64,000 bases of DNA from Paludibacteraceae bacterium (GTDB lineage Bacteria; Bacteroidota; Bacteroidia; Bacteroidales; Paludibacteraceae). Both the position numbers and the translations under genes were made by a program. The notes beneath the pieces were generated by a model. It was not told the origin of the DNA. It saw only the letters and a program-made list of their open reading frames with translations, and did not search any database. This document shows, piece after piece, positions 57,568 through 64,000 of the stretch; the first letter of the stretch is position 1; the number at the start of each line of letters is the position of its first letter. The stretch lies in NCBI GenBank assembly GCA_017559505.1, contig JAFYSF010000056.1:17118-81117 (forward strand), written 5' to 3'.

Positions 57568-59412
57568 CTATAGAGCTATTTTTTCTACTTCGCCACCCAT
57601 TGTAACGAGGTATATGCCTCGTGGGAGGGTGAGAGTAGAGGCGTTGCCTGAGTAGATTAGGCGACCTGCAGCATCGAGGATGTGATAGTTTTCGGTTGCG
57701 TTTTCTACGTGAAGTGTGCCGTTGGTTGCGTAGATGTTAGCAGATGAGATTTTTGAGGTTTCTACGTTTGTTGCTTCCGCTACTTTGAAGTAAGCGTATA
57801 ATTCAATATCTTCAGTTAATGTTAAAGTGCGTGGATTTTCGGTATTGCCATCGCTCCAGTGGTCGAATACTAAGCCTTCGATAGGTTTGGCATTCAATAT
57901 AACTTCTACGCCACCCATGCTTGGAACTGCAGCTGCGGTTGTAATAGTATAAGTTTGGACTTCAAATTCAGCAGTATAAGTTTTGTTTTCGGTTACTGTT
58001 ATGATGCGAGGATTGTCGGTGTTGCCGTCGGACCATTGAGCGAAACGGTAGCCTTCGTTGGCAGTGGCAGTTAGGGTGATTTCGGTGCCGTAGGCATATT
58101 CGCCACCTTCGGTTACAGAGCCCATAGCGTCATCGTTTACCGCAGTTGTGATAGCGAATGAGTTAGCTTCGAATATAGCAGTGAAAGTAGAGTCTTGAGT
58201 AACTACTACGGTGCGAGGATTGTCGGTAACTTCGTCAGACCATTGAGTGAAGCGGTAGCCTGAGTTGGCAATGGCAGTGAGAGTTGCAGTTTTGCCATTG
58301 TCGTAATAACCACCACCTTCTACAACACCCCATTCAGCATTGTTTGCAATAACAGTGAGTTTTTTATAATCTACATCAATAGTTTCTATATTCAAGAATT
58401 GTCCCCAATAATCATGGCGTAAATAACTACTATATGCTACTTTAGGAACTATCAAAGTACAAGTTGAGGTTGGTGCGCCTAAATCACTCGCTTCAGGAGG
58501 AGTAGAGCCAAGGCATGTGATAGATGTAAGAGCATTGCACCAATAAAATGCATGATTTCCAATAGAAGTAACGCTATTACCGATTGTGATAGAAGTTAGA
58601 GCATCGCAAGAAGAAAATGCCCAATTTCCAATAGAAGTAACGCTATTAGGGATTGTTATAGAAGTTAGAGATGAGTAATCTTCAAATGCATAATCCTTAA
58701 TAGAATTAACACCTTCGGGTATAACTAAATCTGTTATTTTATTACCATTTACATATAAACATACTTTTTGATTGTTATTGAAAGGATTGCTTGAACTTCC
58801 TTTAAAATCAATATCACACCATTTTGCTATGTCAGATATATGTATTTCTGTTAGAGCATCGCACCTAAAAAATGCAGAATATCCAATAGAATTAACGCTA
58901 TTGCCGATTGTGATAGAAGTTAGAGCATCGCACCAATAAAATGCATCTTCTCCAATAGAAGTAACACTATTAGGGATTGTGATAGATGTAAGAGCATCGC
59001 ACCAATAAAATGCATGATCTCCAATAGAAGTAACGCTATTGCCGATTGTGATAGAAGTTAGAGCATCGCACGAATAAAATGCAGAATTTCCAATAGAAGT
59101 AAGATTTTCAGGGAGGATGATTTTAACTAAATTGTCTTTTTCTTTGAAATTAACTCCTGAGGTATTTGTGATACTAGATAAATCGACATCGACTAAAGAG
59201 ATCATAGTTTCGCGCATGCAGGTGAAATCGTCGTCGTTGAGAGTGCCTGTTACGGTGAGTTTTGTAACAAGTGCAGGACGCTGACCAGCATCAAAGATTT
59301 TGTCGACGAGTGTACCTGGAGTTTCGACGTGGACAGTAAGTGCTACCTCTTCTGCTTTGAGAATTGTGATACAGCAAAGTATCACAAAAAATAGTGTTGT
59401 AACTTTTTTCAT
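57568..59412 (-). CDS. Secreted BspA-like leucine-rich protein with T9SS sorting domain
   Basis: 614 residues. Signal peptide (KKVTTLFFVILCCITILKAE); about seven BspA-type LRR_5 repeats of 23 residues (LTSITIGNSVTSIGDHAFYW) between residues 100 and 315; three divergent InlB/Flg_new-type beta repeats (GYRFAQWSDGNTDNPR) up to about 550; and a C-terminal type IX sorting domain ending in LPRGIYLVTMGG. It is probably exported and surface attached, with a role in binding. The LRR codons are near-identical at DNA level. Its mRNA starts with structured RNA 2. Confidence 0.88.
   Translation of the reverse strand: MKKVTTLFFVILCCITILKAEEVALTVHVETPGTLVDKIFDAGQRPALVTKLTVTGTLNDDDFTCMRETMISLVDVDLSSITNTSGVNFKEKDNLVKIILPENLTSIGNSAFYSCDALTSITIGNSVTSIGDHAFYWCDALTSITIPNSVTSIGEDAFYWCDALTSITIGNSVNSIGYSAFFRCDALTEIHISDIAKWCDIDFKGSSSNPFNNNQKVCLYVNGNKITDLVIPEGVNSIKDYAFEDYSSLTSITIPNSVTSIGNWAFSSCDALTSITIGNSVTSIGNHAFYWCNALTSITCLGSTPPEASDLGAPTSTCTLIVPKVAYSSYLRHDYWGQFLNIETIDVDYKKLTVIANNAEWGVVEGGGYYDNGKTATLTAIANSGYRFTQWSDEVTDNPRTVVVTQDSTFTAIFEANSFAITTAVNDDAMGSVTEGGEYAYGTEITLTATANEGYRFAQWSDGNTDNPRIITVTENKTYTAEFEVQTYTITTAAAVPSMGGVEVILNAKPIEGLVFDHWSDGNTENPRTLTLTEDIELYAYFKVAEATNVETSKISSANIYATNGTLHVENATENYHILDAAGRLIYSGNASTLTLPRGIYLVTMGGEVEKIAL
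58500..59110. repeat. Near-identical 69-bp coding repeats in the LRR gene
   Basis: Repeats around 58525, 58600, 58920, 58990 and 59060 share stretches such as AGAGCATCGCACCAATAAAA, allowing repeat-number change by recombination in steps of 23 codons. Confidence 0.75.
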
Positions 59413-59440
59413 AGTTGTAAAATATTTTAGAATTAGACAT

Positions 59441-59467
59441 AAAAAAGCGAGAACTTAACTTTCTCGC
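59441..59467 (-). terminator. Terminator in the leader of the LRR gene
   Basis: Stem GCGAGAA (minus strand 59467-59461) / TTCTCGC, loop of 7, six T; the T-run ends 29 nt before the start codon, leaving no room for another promoter. Confidence 0.8.
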
Positions 59468-59654
59468 TACTAATAGGTATTTGGCGTGACCTTGAACATA
59501 CGGATAAGTTAAGTTCACGCATCTATATACGAAACGTGAACATTTTCTAACTTATTCCCCCATGTTCTAAAATCGCCAAATTTTATTAGTAGAAGAAATG
59601 AGCAAAAATGCTATATAAATAACCAAGAATGACCCACTTGGTTATGTTTTATGT
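59441..59654 (-). ncRNA. Structured RNA 2: attenuator-like leader of the LRR gene
   Basis: From promoter 59661-59692 to the terminator, about 213 nt. Five nested helices form a rod: 59467-59475 with 59584-59592 (9 bp), 59480-59486 with 59574-59580 (7), 59494-59499 with 59562-59567 (6), 59502-59511 with 59548-59558 (10, one bulge), 59513-59519 with 59535-59541 (7). The segment 59506-59516 is also exactly complementary (11 bp) to 59451-59461, so rod tip and terminator can exclude each other. Either a switch controlling the LRR gene or an independent small RNA. Confidence 0.6.
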
Positions 59655-59660
59655 CGAGTG

Positions 59661-59692
59661 CAAAGGTAGGGATTATTTTTGAAATGAACAAG
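59661..59692 (-). promoter_or_regulatory. Promoter of structured RNA 2 / LRR gene
   Basis: CTTG, 20 bp, TACCTTTG on the minus strand; the -7 is identical to that of structured RNA 1. Confidence 0.65.
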
Positions 59693-59777
59693 GGTTTGAG
59701 TGGGTATTTTTAGGATTGTTTGAATATTTGTTTATTATGAGAGTTTGAAATGAGGTCTATTTTATTTGCAGATTCGG

Positions 59778-59842
59778 TTATAGTATATTTATAGTATGTT
59801 TATAGTATATTTATCATATATTTATAGTATGTTTATAGTATT
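59778..59842 (-). repeat. 11-bp AT-rich tandem array, copy 3 (inverted)
   Basis: On the minus strand: TAAACATACTA, TAAATATATGA, TAAATATACTA, TAAACATACTA, TAAATATACTA. Again next to a MITE-like element and between divergent genes. Confidence 0.85.
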
Positions 59843-59863
59843 TTGTAGGTAAGTTGAAAGTTG

Positions 59864-60042
59864 GGTTCTTCTTCAAGTTAGTTGAAAGAAATACATTCGT
59901 TACTTTACACAACCCCCTCCGCCCATTGGGCTCGTCCCCCTAAAACAGGGGGACAATATCGGGTTATCATAGTTTTGAGTGTTTATTTTTTAGTTTAGAG
60001 GGGATACTCTTATAATACTTTCAACTAAGTTGAAGAAGAACC
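59864..60042 (-). mobile_element. MITE-like inverted-repeat element, copy B
   Basis: 179 bp, inverted relative to copy A, starting GGTTCTTCTTCAAGTTAGTT and ending in AACTAAGTTGAAGAAGAACC. The interior (CCCCCTAAAACAGGGGG, then ATCATAGTTTTGAGTGTTTA) matches copy A. It is flanked by an 18-bp direct repeat with one mismatch (TAGGTAAGTTGAAAGTTG and TAGGTAAATTGAAAGTTG). Confidence 0.82.
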
Positions 60043-60086
60043 TAGGTAAATTGAAAGTTGAAAGTTGAGAGTTAAAAGTTTTTTTA

Positions 60087-60200
60087 GACATGAATTACTC
60101 CTTTCAGTCGTGTCGATGGTCGACGGTCGACGGTCAACAGTCAACTGTAATCTGTACTCTATTTCATGTCTTCTTGTCTTTTGAAAATATTATAAAGAAG
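60087..60200 (+). repeat. About 110-bp direct repeat, left copy
   Basis: Starts ACATGAATTACTCCTTTCAG and includes heptads GGTCGAC, GGTCGAC, GGTCAAC, AGTCAAC. The right copy at 61755-61862 has two heptads fewer. The pair brackets the rlmD-like gene. Confidence 0.8.
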
Positions 60201-60233
60201 TGAAAGTCGGGAAATAAATAATAAAAAAAGTGT

Positions 60234-60265
60234 GTTGGTGGATTGACTTTTTTTTATTATCTTTG
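60234..60265 (+). promoter_or_regulatory. Promoter of the rlmD-like gene
   Basis: GTTG, 20 bp, TATCTTTG; the expected transcript start is only a few bases before the ATG at 60280. Confidence 0.65.
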
Positions 60266-60279
60266 CAAATTGTAATAAT

Positions 60280-61722
60280 ATGCACAAAAAAACTAAACGA
60301 GATATGGCAAGAAAAGGAAAACAACTACCTATTTTTTATGAAGTTACGATAACTGATGTTGCGGCTGAGGGTAAGGCTTTGGCTAAGGTGGATGATATGG
60401 TGATTTTCACACAATATGCAGTGCCAGGAGATGTGGTGGATTTGCAAATTGTGAAAAAGAAAAAAAATTACATGGAAGGTCGTGTAATTAAATTTCACTC
60501 GTATGGCGAAAAACGCTGCGAGGCTATGTGCGAACATTATGGCACTTGCGGTGGATGTAAATGGCAAATTTTACCTTACGACGAGCAAATACGATATAAA
60601 CAAAAACAGGTGGTTGACAACTTGACTCGCCTTGGGCATGTGGAATTGCCTGAAATTACACCTATTTTGGGTTCGGAAAAGACGTATTTCTATCGCAACA
60701 AATTGGAATATACATTCTCGAACCGCAAATGGTTGACAATGGAAGATATGCAAAAAGAGCATAAACCAGAGGAGTTGAATGGCGTGGGATTTCATATTCC
60801 GGGTATGTTTGACAAGGTGTTGGACATCAACAAATGTTGGTTGCAAGACGACATTTCGAACCAAATACGCAACGAAATACGCCGATATGCACAAGAGAAG
60901 AGATTGACATTCTTCGACTTGCGCAATCAAGAAGGTTTCCTTCGCACGCTGATGATTCGTACTACTTCGACTGGCGAATTGATGGTGGTGGTGGTGTTCT
61001 TCTATGAAGACGAAACGGAGAGAGTGGCGTTGTTGCAACACTTGGCTGATATGTTCCCACAAATCACTGCCCTACTATATGTGATAAATTCGAAATGCAA
61101 CGACACAATCACCGACCAAGAGATTGTATGCTTCAAAGGCGCAGAGGCTATATACGAGGAGATGGAGGGATTGCGATTCAAGATTGGTCCGAAATCGTTC
61201 TACCAAACAAACTCGGAACAGGCATACGAACTATATAAGGTGGCACGCAATTTTGCGAAATTGACAGGCGATGAATTGGTGTATGACCTATATACTGGTA
61301 CGGGTACGATTGCGAACTTCGTGAGCAGAAAAGCGCGCCAAGTGATTGGTATAGAGTATGTGCCAGAGGCTATTGAGGATGCGAAAGTGAACTCAGCCAT
61401 CAACGGCATTGACAATACACTGTTCTTTGCTGGCGATATGAAAGACATATTGACCGACAAATTCATCGAAGAATATGGTCGCCCAGATGTGATAATCACC
61501 GACCCACCTCGCGCTGGTATGCACGAAGATGTGGTGAACGTGATACTAAACGCTGAGCCTAAACGCATTGTGTATGTGAGCTGTAACCCAGCAACTCAGG
61601 CACGCGATTTGCAATTGTTGGATGTGAAATATAAAGTAACAGCCGTGCAACCAGTGGATATGTTCCCTCATACACACCATGTGGAAAATGTGGTGAGATT
61701 GGAGTTGAAAGTTGAAAATTGA
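60280..61722 (+). CDS. rlmD: 23S rRNA (uracil-5-)-methyltransferase, RlmD/RumA type
   Basis: 480 residues, or 472 if the ATG at 60304 (MARKGKQLP) is used, which would leave a more normal leader. TRAM domain (residues 15-75), iron-sulfur cysteines CEHYGTCGGCKW near 90, SAM-binding VYDLYTGTGTIANF, TDPPRAGMHEDV, and the catalytic SCNPATQARDL near residue 430. The exact uridine target is inferred from the family. Its last codons (ELKVEN) coincide with heptads GTTGAAA/ATTGAAA. Confidence 0.93.
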   Translation: MHKKTKRDMARKGKQLPIFYEVTITDVAAEGKALAKVDDMVIFTQYAVPGDVVDLQIVKKKKNYMEGRVIKFHSYGEKRCEAMCEHYGTCGGCKWQILPYDEQIRYKQKQVVDNLTRLGHVELPEITPILGSEKTYFYRNKLEYTFSNRKWLTMEDMQKEHKPEELNGVGFHIPGMFDKVLDINKCWLQDDISNQIRNEIRRYAQEKRLTFFDLRNQEGFLRTLMIRTTSTGELMVVVVFFYEDETERVALLQHLADMFPQITALLYVINSKCNDTITDQEIVCFKGAEAIYEEMEGLRFKIGPKSFYQTNSEQAYELYKVARNFAKLTGDELVYDLYTGTGTIANFVSRKARQVIGIEYVPEAIEDAKVNSAINGIDNTLFFAGDMKDILTDKFIEEYGRPDVIITDPPRAGMHEDVVNVILNAEPKRIVYVSCNPATQARDLQLLDVKYKVTAVQPVDMFPHTHHVENVVRLELKVEN

Positions 61723-61754
61723 AAATTAGGAATTTTTGACATGAAGACATGAGA

Positions 61755-61862
61755 ACATGAATTACTCCTTTCAGTCGTATCGACGGTCGACAGTCAACTG
61801 TAATCTGTAATCTATTTCTTGTTTTCTTGTCTTCCTGTATTTTGAAGAAATCATAAAGAATT
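61755..61862 (+). repeat. About 110-bp direct repeat, right copy
   Basis: ACATGAATTACTCCTTTCAG followed by heptads GGTCGAC, AGTCAAC, TGTAATC, TGTAATC, then TTGTTTTCTTGTCTTCC and ATAAAGAA. Counterpart of 60087-60200. Confidence 0.8.
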
Positions 61863-61905
61863 AAAAATTTCACTTCCCTTCAGCATGTATGTTGACTAAA
61901 ATAAT

Positions 61906-63324
61906 ATGAATCTAAAAGAGCATTTACAAGATAGGGTGTTTGCGCTATTGAGCGAGACTGCCGATGAATTGGGCTTGGAGGCTTATATCATCGGGGGGTA
62001 TGTGCGCGACATACTACTGCAACGTCCATCGAAAGATATTGATGTTGTAGTGGTGGGCAGTGGCATAGAGATGGCTGGTGCGTTTGCACGCAAATTGGGC
62101 AAAGGCGCATTCTTATCGGTATTCAAAACATACGGTACGGCTCAAGTAAAGAAGAAAAACATTGAAGTTGAATTTGTTGGCGCAAGAAGTGAGAGTTATA
62201 ATAGAGACAGTCGCAACCCAATAGTTACGGCTGGCACACTGCAAGACGACCAAAATCGTAGAGACTTCACGGTGAACGCCCTTGCATTATGCTTGAATAA
62301 GGAGAGATTTGGAGAATTGGTTGACCCATTCGGTGGATTGGCTGACATGGATGCAAAAATACTCCGCACACCACTCGACCCCGACATCACATTCAGCGAT
62401 GACCCACTGAGAATGATGCGCGCCGTGAGATTTGCTTCGCAACTGCAATTCACAATTTATCCAGAAACATTTGACGCCATAACTCACAACTGCGAGCGCA
62501 TCGAAATAATCACAAAAGAACGCATAATAGACGAGTTCAACAAAATAATGCGTTCGCCAAAGCCGTCGATAGGGCTAATGCTATTGGAACAATCGGGACT
62601 ATTGGCAAAGATATTTCCAGAATTGGACCGCTTGAAAGGTGTTGAAAAACGTAGCGAAAGAGCACATAAGGATGTATTTTTGCACACATTGAAGGTGTTG
62701 GATTCGGTGGCAGAAAAGAGCGATGACTTGTGGCTTCGCTGGGGAGCATTGCTACACGACATTGGTAAACCAGCAAGCAAACAGTGGGACGACACACACG
62801 GATGGACATTCCGCAATCATAACTACCTTGGGCAACGAATGATACCGGGCATATTCAAACGAATGAAATTGCCCCTCGGAGAACCGATGAAGTTTGTACA
62901 GAAAATGGTTGATCTACACATGCGCCCGATAGTGTTGAGCGAAGATGAGGTGACAGACTCGGCTGTAAGACGATTGCTATTTGACGCTGGAGATGATATT
63001 GACTCGTTGATGCTACTCTGTGAATGCGACATAACGAGTGCTAATCGCGAAAAAGTGAAACGCTTTTCGGACAACTTCAACCTCGTGAGAGTAAAACTAA
63101 AAGAACTGGAAGAACGCGACAGAATACGAAACTTTCAACCCCCTGTAGATGGTTTGGAAATTATGAATATATTCGGCATCGAGCCGTCTAATATAATAGG
63201 TGAATTGAAATCTATAATCAAAGATGCTATTTTGGACGGAGAAATCCCGAACGAACATGATGCAGCAAAAGAACTGTTGATAAAAATAGCCGCAGAAAGA
63301 GGACTTTATCCAGTTGTGAATTGA
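61906..63324 (+). CDS. cca: CCA tRNA nucleotidyltransferase / poly(A) polymerase family with HD domain
   Basis: 472 residues. Class II nucleotidyltransferase head: IIGGYVRDILLQRPSKDIDV (catalytic DxD), RRDFTVNALAL and the neck DPLRMMRAVRFASQL; HD domain around residue 280 (GALLHDIGKPASK). CCA is not encoded in the four tRNAs of this window, consistent with need for the enzyme. The stop codon lies inside a heptanucleotide repeat. Confidence 0.94.
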   Translation: MNLKEHLQDRVFALLSETADELGLEAYIIGGYVRDILLQRPSKDIDVVVVGSGIEMAGAFARKLGKGAFLSVFKTYGTAQVKKKNIEVEFVGARSESYNRDSRNPIVTAGTLQDDQNRRDFTVNALALCLNKERFGELVDPFGGLADMDAKILRTPLDPDITFSDDPLRMMRAVRFASQLQFTIYPETFDAITHNCERIEIITKERIIDEFNKIMRSPKPSIGLMLLEQSGLLAKIFPELDRLKGVEKRSERAHKDVFLHTLKVLDSVAEKSDDLWLRWGALLHDIGKPASKQWDDTHGWTFRNHNYLGQRMIPGIFKRMKLPLGEPMKFVQKMVDLHMRPIVLSEDEVTDSAVRRLLFDAGDDIDSLMLLCECDITSANREKVKRFSDNFNLVRVKLKELEERDRIRNFQPPVDGLEIMNIFGIEPSNIIGELKSIIKDAILDGEIPNEHDAAKELLIKIAAERGLYPVVN

Positions 63325-63394
63325 GAGTTGAGAATTGAGAATTGAGAATTGAGAGTTGAGAATTGAGAATTGAGAATTGAGAGTTGAGAATTAA
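63316..63394. repeat. Heptanucleotide repeat (ATTGAGA)
   Basis: About eleven units ATTGAGA and GTTGAGA starting within the last codons of cca and ending 22 bp before the next gene. Confidence 0.9.
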
Positions 63395-63415
63395 CAACTA
63401 ATAATAACTAATATT

Positions 63416-63589
63416 ATGGAAAAAGCAAAAGTATTAGAAACAATCAAAGCTGCTGGCGAACCTATCAATGCTGGCAAAGTGGCAGAATTATCTGGTCTCG
63501 ACCGCAAAATCGTAGATAAAGCCATGAAACAACTCAAAGAAGAGGGCGAAATCGTATCGCCAAAACGTTGCTATTGGACTGCAAAATAA
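63416..63589 (+). CDS. Small winged-helix/HTH protein
   Basis: 57 residues: [20 protein letters not shown], then [20 protein letters not shown] and [16 protein letters not shown]. The three-helix plus wing pattern ([18 protein letters not shown] as recognition region) is that of a minimal MarR-like DNA-binding domain. It is highly charged, with no other domain. Probably a transcription or nucleoid factor; its targets are unknown. Confidence 0.8.
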   Translation: MEKAKVLETIKAAGEPINAGKVAELSGLDRKIVDKAMKQLKEEGEIVSPKRCYWTAK

Positions 63590-63609
63590 TTCATTATTAC
63601 TCACAAAAA

Positions 63610-63645
63610 AATGGCTATCAACACGATGTATTGATAGCCATTCAT
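63610..63645. terminator. Bidirectional terminator (HTH / PAS genes)
   Basis: Stem ATGGCTATCA / TGATAGCCAT with A-run left; between convergent genes. Confidence 0.8.
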
Positions 63646-63661
63646 ATTTTATAGAACTATT

Positions 63662-63991
63662 TTATCCACGAACATAGTGAGGCATTTCGGCAGGGATTAC
63701 AAGCGAAAGCTCGACATAGCCACCAAAATCGCCATTCTCTTCGAACCAAGGAACTTGATAAATCAATTTGTGCAAACCTTCTTTCTCAATGGTATAGGCA
63801 TTGACATTGTGATTTTCGAGAAGTCCACGCAATACCTCAGCTGCACGAGGCGGATGACACTCGAAAAGAGAACGACCTATGATATCGCCATATTTGGCAA
63901 AAGTTTGTTTTGAACGATTGTTCATATCAAGGATTTTACCATCCTTATCACAAATAGTAATTGCGAAACCAGCATTTCTTAATTGTTCCAT
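63662..63991 (-). CDS. Single PAS-domain protein, start uncertain at window edge
   Basis: 109 residues from the ATG at 63991; the frame is still open to the window end, so a few more N-terminal residues are possible. PAS core: AGFAITICDKDGKILDMNNRSK, a turn GRSLFECHPPRAAEVL and strands YTIEKEGLHKLIYQVPWF. There is no output domain, so it may sense a ligand or redox state and act through a partner. The cofactor is unknown. Confidence 0.8.
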   Translation of the reverse strand: MEQLRNAGFAITICDKDGKILDMNNRSKQTFAKYGDIIGRSLFECHPPRAAEVLRGLLENHNVNAYTIEKEGLHKLIYQVPWFEENGDFGGYVELSLVIPAEMPHYVRG

Positions 63992-64000
63992 ACAAAATAA

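Overview
The window is chromosomal DNA of a Bacteroidota species, most likely order Bacteroidales. The support is: an lpxC-fabZ fusion gene; a T9SS-type C-terminal sorting domain on a secreted leucine-rich protein and a GldJ/GldK-like lipoprotein; GT3-type glycogen synthase; AT-rich DNA without strong Shine-Dalgarno motifs; and many promoters of the Bacteroidota type (TTTG, about 19-20 bases, then TAnnTTTG). No rRNA, prophage, complete insertion sequence or CRISPR array is visible.

Layout. 1-495: 3' part of engB. 602-1792: an MscS-type channel with a structured leader. 2004-14980 (minus): the translation/transcription core tRNA-Thr(UGU)-tRNA-Tyr-tRNA-Thr(GGU)-tuf-tRNA-Trp-secE-nusG-rplK-rplA-rplJ-rplL-rpoB-rpoC. 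15161-20027 (minus): rpsU-xerC-hpf, rpiB, and S41 protease-thiL. 20410-23012 (plus): NadR-type kinase, THUMP methyltransferase, PIG-L deacetylase.

23-37 kb is accessory: three AAA ATPases of the DUF4143/DUF234 type, an orphan HEPN protein, an M20-like peptidase, a pcp-outer membrane protein-ion channel operon, and a cluster of small proteins around a PD-(D/E)XK nuclease-like protein. Two of the ATPase genes (29637 and 31573) share an upstream array of three 20-bp palindromes with the same 33/32-bp spacing and a related downstream hairpin, although the ATPases belong to different subfamilies. I regard this modular locus (about 29.4-35.3 kb) as the best candidate for an undescribed system.

35.6-41.6 kb: a lipoprotein preceded by a structured RNA, then glycogen phosphorylase and glycogen synthase. 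41.9-47.4 kb (minus): Wzz-like protein, HD hydrolase, lpxD, lpxC/fabZ, lpxA (lipid A synthesis). 47.9-57.5 kb: secreted C1 peptidase, patatin, mutS2, asnS, GldJ/GldK-like lipoprotein, folP, nitrilase. 57.6-59.4 kb: secreted BspA-like leucine-rich protein whose mRNA begins with a structured leader ending in an intrinsic terminator 29 nt before the start codon. 60.3-64 kb: rlmD-like methyltransferase, CCA-adding enzyme, small winged-helix protein, PAS protein.

Intergenic DNA is rich in repeats: heptanucleotide arrays of several sequences, three 11-bp AT-rich arrays that all lie between divergent genes, a pair of about 176-179 bp inverted-repeat elements resembling MITEs plus a degenerate core, and terminator hairpins with shared stems. 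Two long rod-like RNAs (about 36925-37255 and 59441-59668) share the same helix architecture without clear sequence similarity. All functional statements rest on reading motifs by eye; no database or folding program was run.
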